Shown: positions 13,395-25,894 of the stretch, one piece after another
Numbering within the stretch: the stretch's first letter is position 1
Layout: every line of letters begins with the position of its first letter
Origin: Megamerina dolium
Taxonomy: Eukaryota; Arthropoda; Insecta; Diptera; Megamerinidae
NCBI GenBank assembly: GCA_963854835.1
Contig: OY978526.1
Span: 89,993,846 to 90,057,845, forward strand
Direction of reading: 5' to 3'
Length of the DNA: 64,000 nucleotides
Made by a program: the position numbers and the translations under genes
Notes under the pieces: generated by a model
Seen by the model: only the letters and a program-made list of their open reading frames with translations
Told to the model about the DNA's origin: nothing
The model's database searches: none

Positions 13395-15557
13395 TTTAAA
13401 TTTTAATTAAATAAACGAGAAAAAAATCAATAAATAAACTACAAAAAATAATTAAAAAATCATATATATATATACTAGTATATAAACATACTTACATATA
13501 TTATAGAAGCATAACATGAAAGGAAATGAAATGAAATGAATTTTGAAATGTATGAGTATAACAGTAGCAGAGTAGAGAGAGACAGCATAGTGGAATATGG
13601 CGGCAACAGAGGCAAGCACATACACAAACCATACATATGTTAGCTGGCTTGTTTAGTGTGGTGAATATTGAGGATTGTCGATGCTATTAACAGAGTTCGT
13701 TATTCACTGGGTAAACATGCCAACATGGACAAAAATATTTTCAAGTAAGCAACGGAGAAAGACAAGCGTAAGCAAGCAGAAGCAAAAATAGAAATTCAAA
13801 TGCATAAATACTACCAAAACACACACACACACACATACATAGTTTATATACATATTTGTATAGTATATAAATATGAAATAAAATATAATTCTATATAACA
13901 CAAATAAATAATATTAACACACCCATATACATATACATATATATAGCTATGTAACAGAATAATATAAGAAGAAAAATTGATGCTAATAGAGACAGGAAAG
14001 ATCAAAAACACTGACTAAATCGTCTACAAATAATACGAAAAAAAAAAAAAATAGTGAACAACACTTAATTGAAAATAAAATAACTCAAATAACTAAGGTT
14101 AAGAAATGATGTCATAATTTTATAAAATATTTAAATAATAAAATTCGTTAAAATAGTAAATATAATAATTTGAGAAAAGTAACAGAAAAATTAATAAATA
14201 AATAAATAAATAGATATGAAAAATAATAATTAAGTAATTACAATAATATAAAAATACTGAAACATTAGAAAGTGTTGATTTTTTTTTTTACAGTTTTAAT
14301 GAGCAACACCTACTACACCTACATGTATTTTCGGTATATTTACCCAATTAGTTTCCTTTTTATACGACTCGATGGATTTTCTTCTTTCAATTATAAATTC
14401 TGTTAAATAATGTACCGTAATTTATAAATTGCAATCTACTACGAAATAATTGAAATATTTGAATATTGACAAATGGTATATTTTTTACATGAAAAAGAAA
14501 CAACAAAATAAAAACCAACAGCATTGAGAATGAAAATGAAAAACTTGTCTCGTTAAACGACACTGTCTGTTCATTTATTTTATTTTATTTTTTTTTTCAA
14601 TAAATATATAATGTATTATATATATACAATACATTAATATAATATAATGGTAGTTTTTCTACAAAAAAAAAAAAATAGAAATGCGAGAAAATTATTAATT
14701 TATTACATGAATAAAATAATATATATATATATAAATTTTATTGTTTTGTAACATACTTATACACACACATACATACATGCACACACACACATATATGATT
14801 GTATGTGTGTATATGGTATGTATATATAAATCTATGAATAAAAAAAATTATTATTACGTTTTGTTTTTCCTTAAAAGATGGTAATGTTTAATACGATTGT
14901 ATGAATTAGCCAGCCGAGCAACTTTAAGCAATTTTATAATTCTTTGTCTTGGCATTGGATTAGAAGAGAAGCGAAACAACAGCATCAATTTTACAAATCC
15001 AAAGAATCAATTTCATAAATAATGAATGGACTGTAAAATTTGTTTGTTTTTTTTTTTAATAAAAAAGAAATTCTGATTTTCACTTTCGACTAATTGTATT
15101 GCTATAAAATGCAATAAACAATATTTGCCTTAAACTTCGATTTGCTTTACAACAATTGAATAATGGAATGCCTTTTTTTTTTATTAATAAATTTAAGAAA
15201 ATCAAATTAAATCAATTTCGACCGAAAGTGAAATTCAGAATATTCTGACAAATATGCAGGCCTATCATTTTTCACATGTCAGCAATTTAAAAGAAAAGAG
15301 AAAAATTTCGCCTAGAAATTTCTTCAAGATAAGCCTGATATTGTTCTCAGCAATGATTGATAATTAAACTATTTACAATTAGGGCTGCGAGTCTATTCGT
15401 TTTATCAAAAAGTCTGAATAAATAAAGTTCTGGGGTCGAATTGTTTCCAACTGTGAACGGAATATCATTCGTATGAGAGTAAATTCATCTTTGGAAGTCA
15501 CAGAAGACAAATTAGTTGAAAAAATACAAAGTAATCGAAATAAAACAATGGACGTTG
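13227..15557. other. AT-rich 3' UTR/intergenic DNA downstream of faf
   Basis: Contains an ATT microsatellite (about 13355-13392), a CA repeat near 13820, a TA/CA-rich block at 14740-14830 and many poly-A/T runs. An imperfect inverted repeat (about 15068-15090 and 15218-15240) encloses about 130 bp. No gene was recognised. Confidence 0.5.
13410..13415 (+). terminator. candidate faf polyadenylation signal AATAAA
   Basis: The first clear AATAAA downstream of the proposed stop lies just after an ATT microsatellite (about 13355-13392). More AATAAA hexamers follow near 13430. The region is so AT-rich that several would occur by chance, so the site used cannot be chosen from sequence. Confidence 0.3.
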
Positions 15558-15713
15558 CTGTAATTTTTTTTTTCGCCTTGTTCACTCTTCTCGGGAGCAT
15601 AGGTCCTCCACAAGACTCTTCCAACGTACACGGTTCTGTGCTGTTATTTTTGGGCCGTACCATGTTGTGTTGACATCAGCTAGCTTGCGCAATATCGACC
15701 TACTCCCAGTATT
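15558..15713 (-). mobile_element. 5'-truncated LINE fragment (same family as 31240-31965)
   Basis: Read on the minus strand, this 155-bp stretch matches the end of the reverse-transcriptase relic at about 31835-31965 almost base for base. It shares the segments for an ending like [12 protein letters not shown] and the A-rich tail, here a T-run at about 15565. A short 3' piece with a poly-A tail is the usual product of target-primed insertion. Confidence 0.75.
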
Positions 15714-16474
15714 ATTTGGTCGACCTGTTGTTCTAATATTTTGTAAATATTTCTAAAATATAATTATAGTAATAATATGGCAACTAAAAATGAGTAATTT
15801 ATCAGCCATACGATCACAAATTGCAACTGCATCCAATTTCTTTCATTTGGAGACATTCGGAGTCAAAGAGAATTTCGTAAAACTACGAAATTGTATCCTA
15901 GTAAATCACTTTTCAATTTATTTTTCAAATATGTTTTCATTGTGATTGCTATTTGCTGATCGACAGACAATTCGCATAAATAGGTAGGCTCACTGATCAC
16001 ATAATACCGAATTATTTTTCGAACGTGAGACAATTCGATCTCAGATTGTTTGTTGGAACGAGTAATGGTGTAAGCCCGATATGATTTATTTTTAACATAA
16101 AATTGAGACACAAATTATGATTATAATAAGTGTAAAACTATATTCACATGATGTAGAAGTAACAAAAGAAAAACGGTACATACATTTTTATTGTCTATTT
16201 TCTTTTTTTTTTTTAACGTAAAACTCTTAACTTTTAATTATCTAATTTAAAACGAAATAAAACAAATAAAAATAAAAGGAAATAAAATAAAAAATATAAA
16301 TATTCATAAAAAAAAACAAATCAAAAAGGCTTTATATATTACTATTACTTATATTATTATGATTCAATTGAAGAGTAATAAATATTGATAACAAAAATGA
16401 AAAAAAAAACGAAATTAAAATAAATAAATAAATCTCTAAACTCGAATATGATTTTACTTTGCACGAGTATTTTA
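15714..16474. other. AT-rich intergenic DNA
   Basis: No coding signal or named repeat was seen; A/T runs dominate from about 16190 to 16440. Confidence 0.4.
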
Positions 16475-17760
16475 TAAGGTCTAGTAAAAAGAAATCCATT
16501 ATAATTTTTGCATTAACTTGAAGGTTTTATTTAGCATAGCTCAATTTGATTTAGGTCAAATATGCACCGTTGTGTTCAATAACTTGTTGCCATTTTGAAG
16601 GTAATTTCATAATGCCACTCTCATACAAACCCTCGTTCCTATTGGCAAAAAACTGGGACAGTCAATTTTCACAAGCTTCTCTTGAGCCGAATTTTTCACC
16701 AGCAAAATCATTCGGCATAGACAGGAACAGGTAGTAATCACTTGGTGCCAGGTCCGGATTATAAGGTGGATGTATAAGAACCTCCCAACCAAACTCTCGG
16801 AGCTTCTGGCGAGTCACTATCGATGTGTGTGACTTGACGTTGTCCTGATGGAACACAATTCCTATTCTATTGGTCAAAGTTGGCCGCTTCCGGGCGATTG
16901 CTTCCTTCAGACGGTCCAATTGTTAACAGTACAGATCCGAATTAAGAGTTTGGCCGTAGGGGAGCAGCTCATGGTAGATGAATCCCTGCCAAACCCACCA
17001 AACACATAGCAAGACCTTCCTGACCGTCAATTCTGGCTTGGCCACCGTTTGTGCCGGCTCATCGGGATTTGACCACGACCGTTTTCGCTTGACGTTGTCG
17101 TAAGTGACCCACTTTTCATCACCAGTAACCATCCGTTTCAGAAATGGGTCGATTTAGTTGCGTTTCAGCAGGAATTCGCAGATGGAAATTCGGTCCATGA
17201 GGTTTTTTTTTGCGTTAACTCGTGTGGCACCCATACATCGAGCTAGTTTTTGTATCCAGCCTTATTTAAATGGTTCCAAACGGTTTTTTGTGCAATGTTT
17301 AGCTCCTGGGCAATAGAAACTGTGCCTACATGACGGTCAGACTCGACGATTTCCATTATATTATCGATATATTCGACAATTGGCTTTCCAGAGCATCTTT
17401 GACATCAAAATTACCGCAACGGAATCGACGAACCCAAAATTGCGCGCGATTGACTGTTACAGTATCAGGACGGACCATAAACACTATTCACATTTTCAGC
17501 CGTCTGGATTGCGTTTTCGCCTTTATCGAAGAAAAACTGTAAAATATGGCGTATTTTCTCTTTACTGGTGTCCATCTTTGACACGTGCTCAAACAATACT
17601 GAGTTAAGCAATCACAAAACTGTTTGAAAAGTTCATTTAGTACGAAATCCTATCTTCCTAACGCCATCTAGCGTAACCCGATCGCACTTATACAACGCGA
17701 GATACAGATTGCTAAAGCCATATATTAAACAAATAATCGATTTCTTTTTACTACACCTGA
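16475..17760 (-). mobile_element. full-length but inactive mariner transposon
   Basis: Inverted termini are AGGTCTAGTAAAAAGAAATC at 16477-16496 and, on the other strand, AGGTGTAGTAAAAAGAAATC ending at 17758. TA dinucleotides flank the element (16473-16474 and 17761-17762). The span is 1,286 bp, the typical length of a mariner. It lies between faf and Mccc1 and carries a broken transposase on the minus strand. Confidence 0.92.
16551..17575 (-). pseudogene. mariner transposase pseudogene (DD34D type)
   Basis: The minus strand from the ATG at 17575 begins MDTSKEKIRHILQFFFDKG. Further on come MVTGDEKWVTYDNVKRKRSW with the first catalytic Asp (in GDEKW), LLPYGQTLNSDLYC, VFHQDNVKSHTS with the second Asp, and PPYNPDLAPSDYYLF with the third. 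The natural stop is a TAA at 16551-16553. In-frame stops (for example just after DLYC near 16924) and frameshifts inactivate it. Confidence 0.92.
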
Positions 17761-18286
17761 TATTTATTTAATTACGTTGCTGGCCAGATTCAAAGTGGAC
17801 ACAATTTCCATGAAAAACATTGGAATCTTGTTTCAGCCAACCTTGTCTCAGAATAATCGAAGTTTACTCATATGACACTGCCTAGTTTCAACTTGGATCG
17901 TAACAAAAGTCTGCTCATTCTAAATATAAACATATTGAGTGTTGTAATGGGAATTATAATTGACCAATGGGTCAATTTGCAGGTTTGCACGCTAAAGCAA
18001 TACATATAGTTTTGAGGTCTTCGATAGTGATATTGTTTTGAGTGGGATTTACCTACATATATATGCGGCAACTTAAAAAAAATTCTGACTACGCCACTGA
18101 TTACACATGTATGTATATATATTGTGTAGGCATTTGTTTTTTATATACAATTTAACAATAGAGCTTACAACTAATAAATATAACAAAATTCGCAAACGTG
18201 GATAAAAATATAAAATAAATGCAATTTTCTGCTGGTACACAGTTTGTTAATCCCAAGGATATATAATAATTATAACAATACAACAA
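17761..18286. other. Mccc1 3' flank
   Basis: AT-rich DNA. On the minus strand no canonical AATAAA appears in the first 150 nt after the Mccc1 stop; a TATAAA variant lies near 18140. The rest shows no recognisable feature. Confidence 0.35.
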
Positions 18287-20836
18287 TTATTGAGGTGTAT
18301 TGTCGTCATCTTCAAAAGTTATAACAATAGTTCCTTTTGCTACATTATCACCTTCAGTGCCACCAATTGATTTGATAGTGGCATCTTTGGATGCCTTTAA
18401 AATATGTTCCATTTTCATCGCTAAAACATATAGAGGTTAAAAAATGTTAGGTAGGTATTTCGAATGAATTGAATTTGAAAATTATCATCTATACTCGCTC
18501 ACCAATTAGCACAGCTAGAGGATCACCCTTTTTAACACGATCACCCGGTTTGACTAGAATCTTTTCAAGTACACCCGGCATTGGTGCAATCACTTTCGAT
18601 CCACTAGCGCCACCAGACTGGTCGAGGTGAGCACTCAAATATTTCGGTTGTACAATTTCAAAACTTAATTTACCATTCTAATTCAATAATACATTAGTTA
18701 ATAAGAAATTTGCATTCGGTCACTTGATGTATTCACCTCCAAGAATATAGTCAGTTCAGTTTCATCAATGTTTGCATTAAATGTTGATATTTTATTGTCA
18801 ATATTTGCACGTATTTTTAAGCGGTCACCATCTACAACACGTTCAGCTTTAACCGTTTGCCATGGACTGTCACCAATACGAATTTGTATGCAATCTTCAT
18901 CATATTTCACGGAAATGCTATAAACTGTGAGAGTCGAGAAACTTAAAGTAAAACGCTCAAATGCGAAAGTAATTCCTTTTACCCTTATCATTTGCTTGAA
19001 CATTATATTTTCTTATTAATGCGTAGTTAAGACGTCCATTTAGGGCTGCAGCAAATGGATCATTTTTGGTGGCATTGCAAATGGCAGCTTGCATTTCATT
19101 GTAGATCAAACTTAGAGCGGCTTTACACAATTGCTCATCGGTAATTTCAATTGGTGGAAATAGTGTATCAAAGTGTTGTTCAATGAAGCCGGTGTGTACA
19201 TTGCCCTTTTGGAATTCTGGATGAGCAGCAAGATCAATAAGAAAATTGATATTCGTTTCTAAGCCGGTGATCTAGAAAAGGGTATATAAAAATAAGCTGT
19301 TCCATGGTATTGTATATGTGTTTAAATTACATGATACTCGCTTAATCTGGCAATCAGGCTATTTAATGCTTGCGTACGATTTTCACCCCAGACCACCAAT
19401 TTGGCAATCATGGGATCATAGTGCACAGAAACGTCATCACCTTCTCGCACACCGGTCTCAACGCGCACATTCTCATTTGGTTGTGGTGTGGCAAGGTATC
19501 GTAGTGGACCAGCACCAGGTAAAAATCCGCCCCTATGAATGAGAAATGTGAAATCAGTTCAGTATAGTAAAAGCGAAGTCTGCTTAACGTACCTGGGATT
19601 TTCAGCGTAAATACGAGCCTCGAATGCATGACCTTTGCGTATAATTTGTTCCTGTGTCAATGGAAGTGGCTCTCCAGCGGCAACACGTATTTGCCATTCA
19701 ACCAAATCGGTGCCAGTAATCATTTCTGAGATGGGATGCTCTACCTGAAGCCGTGTATTCATTTCCATAAAGTGAAATGAGAGATCCTCTTTATCCAAAA
19801 TAAATTCAACGGTACCGGCACCAACATATCCAACAGCTTTAGCAGCACGCACAGCCGCTTCACCAAGTTCGCGACGTAGTTGTTCCGATAATCCGGGCTG
19901 AAAATTTATTAGCCTTTACATTAGGGCATACATCATTGAGTGTTGTGCTTGCTACTCACCGCTGGCGCTTCTTCAATAATTTTTTGATGTCTACGTTGCA
20001 CCGAACAATCACGTTCCCACAAATATACCGCATCACCATATTGATCGGCAAACACTTGCACTTCCACATGACGCGGTGATCGTACATATCGTTCAAGTAA
20101 CACTGAGCTATCACCAAATGATTTTTGTGATTCAGTTCGTGCTGAATTGAGAGCAGTGAGAAAATCCTCTGCACGTTCAGCAATACGCATACCTTTACCA
20201 CCACCACCACGGACAGCTTTTATCATTAGGGGAAAACCAATTATCGCAGCTTCCGCTTGAAGTCGCTCATCCGTTTGAACCTCACCATGATAACCATTCA
20301 CAATGGGCACCCCAGCAGCAGCCATAATAGCTTTACTAGTACTCTTAATACCCATATCTCTTATAGCCGAACTGGGTGGTCCCATGAAGATGACACCTTC
20401 GCGTTGACATTGTTCTGCAAACTCAACCGATTCAGATAGGAAGCCATAGCCAGGATGTATTGCTTGGCAACCGGTTCTTTTAGCAATTTCAATAATGCGA
20501 TCGCCACATAAATATGATGCAGCAGATGCAGCTTCACCTACTCGATGTGCCTCATCTGCAAGTTGCGTATGCAAAGAACGCTCATCAGGATCCGAATAGA
20601 CAGCAACAGTGCGTACACCCAATTTGCGTGCAGTACGTATAACACGACATGCTATCTCACCACGATTTGAAATCAGAATTTTATTAATTGTTCTTTGCAC
20701 CTGATTTGCTGTTGCCCTCGTACTATAACATCTGCATAATTACAAAAGCACTATATGAGCAAGTATTGATTATTTGCATATTTAATTATTATATTCACCT
20801 TAATATTGTGAGATTTTTCAATAGATTCGTGTACAT
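18287..20836 (-). CDS. Mccc1: 3-methylcrotonyl-CoA carboxylase alpha (biotin) subunit, mitochondrial
   Basis: Carries the biotin and carboxylates it with ATP and bicarbonate. The beta subunit then carboxylates 3-methylcrotonyl-CoA in leucine breakdown in the mitochondrial matrix. Exons (minus strand): 20836-20799, 20731-19960, 19897-19593, 19532-19331, 19271-18983, 18924-18737, 18677-18503, 18420-18287. All phases agree: 2,103 nt, 700 aa plus stop, the normal family length. The start [18 protein letters not shown] has no acidic residue and looks like a mitochondrial presequence. The biotin carboxylase domain starts with [18 protein letters not shown]; the ATP-grasp Gly-rich loop is [20 protein letters not shown] holds active-site residues. 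Near the C terminus AMKM carries the biotinylated Lys in exon 8, preceded by APMPG. Carboxylase family members differ, but length, domain order and mitochondrial start favour MCC alpha over propionyl-CoA carboxylase. It converges with faf and diverges from the gene at 27512. Confidence 0.96.
20799..20836 (-). CDS. Mccc1: Mccc1 exon 1 (38 nt), encodes the first part of the mitochondrial presequence
   Basis: ATG at 20836 opens [12 protein letters not shown] plus two bases of an Arg codon, ending at the donor GTGAAT. The acceptor at 20732 continues in phase with [10 protein letters not shown]. No upstream in-frame ATG was seen close by. The intron is 67 nt. Confidence 0.85.
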
Positions 20837-21370
20837 ATTTTCAACTATTTATATAATTACAATTGGCCAACAAAATATTAAAAAAACTATAAACAAAGTT
20901 GTAAAAAACTACGTAATGCCAACAAAATAAATAGCACGCTTTTTAAGTTCTTATCAAAATATCGCTGCTTAGATCGAATGCAGCGCTGCCGATTTGATCA
21001 GCTGTTGTTAGCAGGTTTTTATTGATCGTGTTGCCAACTAATGCTAATAATTGTTTCTTGTCAATTAAGCTCTGTTCGTTTATAATAATTGGCTTATTTA
21101 TAAAAAACAACATCAAACAAGACGATATTTAATAATTTTCTGCTAAAATAATTTTTTTTCCACAAATAAATATAATTTTTGGTTCTTTTTTTTTCTTCTG
21201 TAGTAGTAAATAAACAATTTCTAAGTTTTATATTTTTGTTTAGAAATAAATATCATTGTTGAGCTTTACTTTTTGCTAACTTACTCCTTATTTTTACTGT
21301 GATATTTTTTGTTCAATTTTTCTTTTCCACCAAAAAAAAAAGTATTCATTAAAAGTATTCACAATTTTAT
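20837..21370. other. Mccc1 upstream flank
   Basis: AT-rich DNA that should contain the Mccc1 promoter. No TATA box or other core element could be assigned with confidence. Confidence 0.3.
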
Positions 21371-21528
21371 GGGCGCTATAGCTCAGCTTGTTAGTACGTT
21401 GGTCTTATATGTATAGTAATAGATCACAAATTTGAATCCCGATGAAGACAAGCATCTTACAATTCTTCCGACAGTAACAATTTGTTATGAAAAAACGTCT
21501 GGAAGAACTCTATGACACATAATATGAG
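21371..21528 (+). mobile_element. tRNA-derived SINE, old 3'-truncated copy
   Basis: GGGCGCTATAGCTCAGCTTG matches the tRNA-like head (A box TAGCTCAG), and TTTGAATCCC is the B box. The body segment ATTCTTCCGACAGTAACAAT and a TCTATGACA end follow. It is heavily diverged and lacks the 3' half. Confidence 0.7.
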
Positions 21529-22443
21529 CAATATTTTCATGGGATATATTCAATCTCTCCTCTTCAATCCAAGCAAGATATTACACATAAATCGCAACAA
21601 AATAACCAATATATGTTTTGTTTTATATTAACAATAAGTTCAGGGATGGGTAAAATTTAGGACCGAGTTAATCAATTTAACATTGTGATCCAAAATTGAC
21701 TTAAAAATAATACTTTCGAATTCTTTCACTAGTACTTTCAATCACTTTCAATTTGTTTTATAGTGCGATTAGTCAACACGTAAGGTGACAGAATGTAAAG
21801 AAAAGTAATGTAAAAAACGGAGTGCGATTTAGTCATCATGGATAGCTCAGTCCATATTCTAGATAGGAAGGAAAGAGATAGCTAGGTTTACTATAAAATA
21901 GAAATATGATAGAGAGAAAAGAGAATTACTCTCATATGCTCTGTTGAAAATCTAATTTCTACAGGTTCCAACGTTACATTACCTGCCACTAATCGTTTTG
22001 ATTAATCCCTCTTATGGTTTTTGTATGAAATAGATCGGAACAGCTGATCATTTACCTACCGATACGTGCTGCCTAATCGCACTATTAGGATGCAATCTAT
22101 TAATTAATTCGTTTCTGTTGTTTGCAAAAAGTTACGAAGTGTGTGGTCACACCTCTGAAGCATGTAAACACATCGGACATATGTTTTTAGAAAATCCAAC
22201 GAAAATTATTCAGTCACAATGATAGTGACAAAGCGAAGCAATTCTATTTTAAGTTTGAAAATTAAAAAAAAACTATTTTTGAATTCCAAAACATATTTGT
22301 AATTAAAACTGCTTATGTAATGTTATGTATTTTTCTATGATATTCTTGTAAAAGTATTACAGTGTAAATAATAAGAATATCTTCATTATATTAGTAGTGT
22401 TCTTGTACTCCAAATTTATCTAAAGTTATTGCAAACTATCACA

Positions 22444-22817
22444 AGGACCGTTCGCGTACTTTACTAGTAAACTTTCTCTATCAACACGATTCAAGAGCGT
22501 AAAAAAAAATCTTCTCTAAAAATGAAATCTAAGTGAAAAAGTACGCAAACGGAAAATTTGTAAGATTTACTAGTAATTTCCAAACTCCTTCAGTTCTGAC
22601 ACTTGCCAGTAAGAACAGCTGTTTTTTCTATGTTACGCATTCTTAATAGTAGAAATATTACCAGTAAAAATTTGCAAGAATTATTACAGAGACGAAATCA
22701 TTTTCTCTCTCAATTTCCCTTCTTTTACAGGTTTTTGACGTATGCAACACATTTCCAGTAAGAAATAGTAAAATGTGTAATAATTTGTAAAAAACTATTA
22801 CGTACGCGAACGGTCCT
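22444..22817. mobile_element. MITE-like element with 16-bp perfect terminal inverted repeats
   Basis: AGGACCGTTCGCGTAC at 22444-22459 is repeated exactly inverted at 22802-22817, 374 bp end to end. ACA occurs directly outside both ends and may be a 3-bp target duplication. The interior is AT-rich with repeated TTTACTAGTAA and CCAGTAA motifs and no coding capacity. Confidence 0.65.
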
Positions 22818-23457
22818 ACAGTTTTTGCGTTCTCGTACCACAAATCTTGCAAATTTGGGGAAAATTGCAAATTTTTACAGGGTAAATTTGTACATGTAGA
22901 AACTAGAAGCAAGCTAGAAAAACAGCTGATCGCAAATCAGAAAACGAACAATTGCAATTTACTAAGTGGTGGAATATCAGCTGTTCGTGAAACTTGCAAG
23001 TTTTTGCTGATTTTGTGTTCTCATACTTTTTCATATATTTTGATATCTGCTAGAGAATGCTCCCAATTTCTGAGAAATTTCTTTGCTGGATAATTTTTAT
23101 TGGAAAAGTACCTATTATTATATGGATTTGGTTTCTTTTTGATCTAAAAAAAAACAACGTTTCTTCGGATTCGAATTCAGCGACCCAAAATCAATGTGAC
23201 GTCGATCAACACTATTTTTTAATGTTCTTTGAAATTGAATTTGAAAACCTTTCTAAATCTAATGCAAGACAAACAAACAAGCAAAGAACAGCTTGCATTT
23301 AATATATAATATGTAATAACTTGTATACATAAGTACAATATATTATTTAAGCCAATGTGCAATTGAATGTACTTATTCTTATAACGTTGTTGTTTTTGTT
23401 ATATGCGTGCTTATCAAAAGCACACAACTTATATTATAGTAACTGGCGCATGTTCAG

Positions 23458-23489
<32 letters not shown>

Positions 23490-24926
23490 TTCCAATATTT
23501 AGTTGTAGCTCTCTTAACCTGCTCTTATTGGCCGTGGTAAGTATTTGATAGCTGCGGCATGTTTGAAACACGTTCAACGGCGCCTTCAAACTTAAAAAAA
23601 AATAGAAGAAATATATACATTTGTATGGTAAGAAATATTATGGTTAAATATAAAACTTTAGTCTATTGCCAAACGTTTTGGAGGAATGTTTTAAGTATAT
23701 ATTTTTATATATATTCATAAGCTCGACAATAAAAGCGATTAAACAAGAAGTGAACGTGTTTTATTTTGGTCTCTATTAAATAAGTATAAGCGTGTTATGG
23801 TAAATAGTGTAATGTAAATATGCATTTGTATGTACTTTTATGCATCTCATATCACATATACATATGTATGTATGTATTTTTTACATATATAATATATAAA
23901 TTAATAAAAATCGACGGCGATAATTTAATTGTATGTATGTATGTTTATTCATCGAAATGTTTTCAATTTGTAATATTGCATGAATAACTAACTACAAACG
24001 ATATGCATGCATATGTATGCTGTAGAATTGGAGGACGACTGTCTGCGTATGTGTTTCAGTTTTACTTTATCAATGTGCGCGCAACTGTTTTATAAAAATA
24101 TTGTTGTTGTATTTAATTTAGCCTTCGATTGAAGTTAGATTTACATACAATTCTCTTATTTGCGAAAACTGAAAACAAAAACAAAAAACAAAAAAAAATC
24201 TAATAGTTGCCAAACAATAATAAAATATAATAATTAGAATAAAATGAAGATATAAAAAAAAAACAAAGTATTTAACGCTATGCTAATTTAATCTCACTTT
24301 TATTTGTGATTATTAATTCAAAAAAAAAAAAAAAAAGGAATCATAAAAAAGAAAATAAAAATGAAAATAAAATTGTACTTAAAACAAATATTTGAGTATT
24401 CACACCCAGAACGAAAAAAATTTGAAAATTGTGACAATCATAACAGCGGCAATAATAATAAAAATACTAATAACCACCTGATTGGAAAGTTCCAGTTGAG
24501 CATATCGCAAATAAATATCAGTTGGTTGCATATAAGACTTGCTCATAGATATGAATGTATGTATGTACATATGTATGCGTGTAATCAGACATCAGTCAAA
24601 GCAAATCAAACTTTTAATAACAATAGTTAACTGTTGCTATTATCGTTGTTATTGTTGTTGTTGTTGTTGTTGTCCATTTTGGTTGCAGCTAAATATTGCA
24701 ATGGTGTACGTGGTTGTGGCGACTTTTTTTTTGGTTTTTTTTTTGTATATAATGTATGTGTTAAGGCGTAAGTGTATATTGTGAAGTGGATATGAAAAAA
24801 AAAAAAAATTAACAACAATAAATAAACTATAAACTGGCTGACAATTAACTACACACGGATCACACATTAATAGTGTATATATCTACATTACATATTGTAC
24901 ATACCACCACTGCATATATACATTAG
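22818..24926. other. AT-rich intergenic DNA
   Basis: Holds the CT microsatellite, TATG-rich simple sequence around 23860-23945, and a GTT/GTTG block near 24650-24672. Short open frames here (for example 24539-24784) are made of simple repeats and I do not consider them genes. Confidence 0.4.
23464..23490. repeat. (CT)n microsatellite
   Basis: About 12-13 uninterrupted CT units in the intergenic DNA upstream of the + strand gene at 27512. Confidence 0.9.
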
Positions 24927-25525
24927 AGTGTCTCATGAAATTTTCCGGTCACCAGTCCGGAGCCGAATGTGGCTGAAGCTGGTAGGTAGCTTCTACTACG
25001 AGGTCTCACCAAAAGACTTTAAATTTGGCATCTAGGGTGATTAGGTGGGAATCCCTTCAACCTGATCGTTGAGAAGGGCCCTTCGGGGAGGTTTTCGTGG
25101 TGATTGTGGCAACCCAAAGAACACGCGGCTAGAGTATTCCACCGCAAAGGCGTGAAGTATTCGATGTGGAGTAACATTTTAATCAGGGTGCTGATCCCTT
25201 AGATCAGAAGAGGTTTTAGTTAGGCCTCGATCCCCACCAAAGAAGGTAACACGTCCATTCAACGTGTTCCAATTGGTATCGTAGAACCTGGAGATTGGTT
25301 TCTGATTTTCCAATTCTGCGGAGCGCTTATCGATGCTTCAAATTGATACTTACGCTTTGTGCGTCGTAAGATTAGGCCACTATGGCAGGTGCTAAGGATA
25401 AACACTGCTCAGTTGTCTCATCAAAATTTCCCGGTTGATACTTACGCTTTGTGCGTCGAGAGATTAGACAATCAGGCAAGTGCTCACGATAAACACTGCG
25501 CAATCGTTGTCTCATGAAAATAAGT
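24927..25525 (+). repeat. unclassified dispersed repeat, copy 1
   Basis: A GC-richer block containing AGTCCGGAGCC, CCTTCGGGGAGG, AGGCCTCGATCCCCACCAA and AGAACACGCGGCTAGAGTATTC. Most of it returns inverted at 35970-36482. Its 3' end holds a tandem duplication of about 95 bp: TTGATACTTACGCTTTGTGC occurs near 25345 and 25436. No protein coding was found. It could be the untranslated end of a LINE or another TE. Confidence 0.75.
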
Positions 25526-25584
25526 TCCATTGTAGGAGTTTATTATTTCGTGATGTTTCCCATAATAGTTTGTCTTTATCTATT

Positions 25585-25797
25585 CACAACCGGTTCAGGA
25601 GCTGGAAATATGGAATTTATATGCAAATATTTCATTATTCTATTTTTGGATAGGCAAAGGGCTTTAAATGGGGCAAATAACAAAATTATAAACGTTTGCA
25701 TATATTTTTTAGCTTCTAGTAGCTACCTAGTAGTTATCTTTGCCACAACCGGTTCAGGAGCTGGAACCTTTAAATATGGAATTTATATGCAAATATT
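25585..25797. repeat. short direct duplication
   Basis: CACAACCGGTTCAGGAGCTG followed by ATATGGAATTTATATGCAAA occurs at 25585 and again at 25744, about 159 bp apart. The second copy runs straight into a SINE fragment. Confidence 0.75.
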
Positions 25798-25894
25798 TCG
25801 AAAGAAAAATCTTTTCGATATTAAATTTGTTATGCTTCACAGCCGGGGATTGAACCCACGACCTACAGATCACCTACGGCTACGGCACCTCCTT
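25797..25894 (-). mobile_element. tRNA-derived SINE, 5' fragment
   Basis: The minus strand shows the head with CGTAGCCGTAGG, the B box GGTTCAATCCC and the start of the body. The A-box area is rearranged (CGTAGCCGTAGGTGATC). Confidence 0.75.

Noticed and set aside
15473..15673. A 66-codon open frame downstream of faf
   Set aside because: Its 3' half is antisense to the LINE fragment at 15558. The first half shows no recognisable motif and no splice context.
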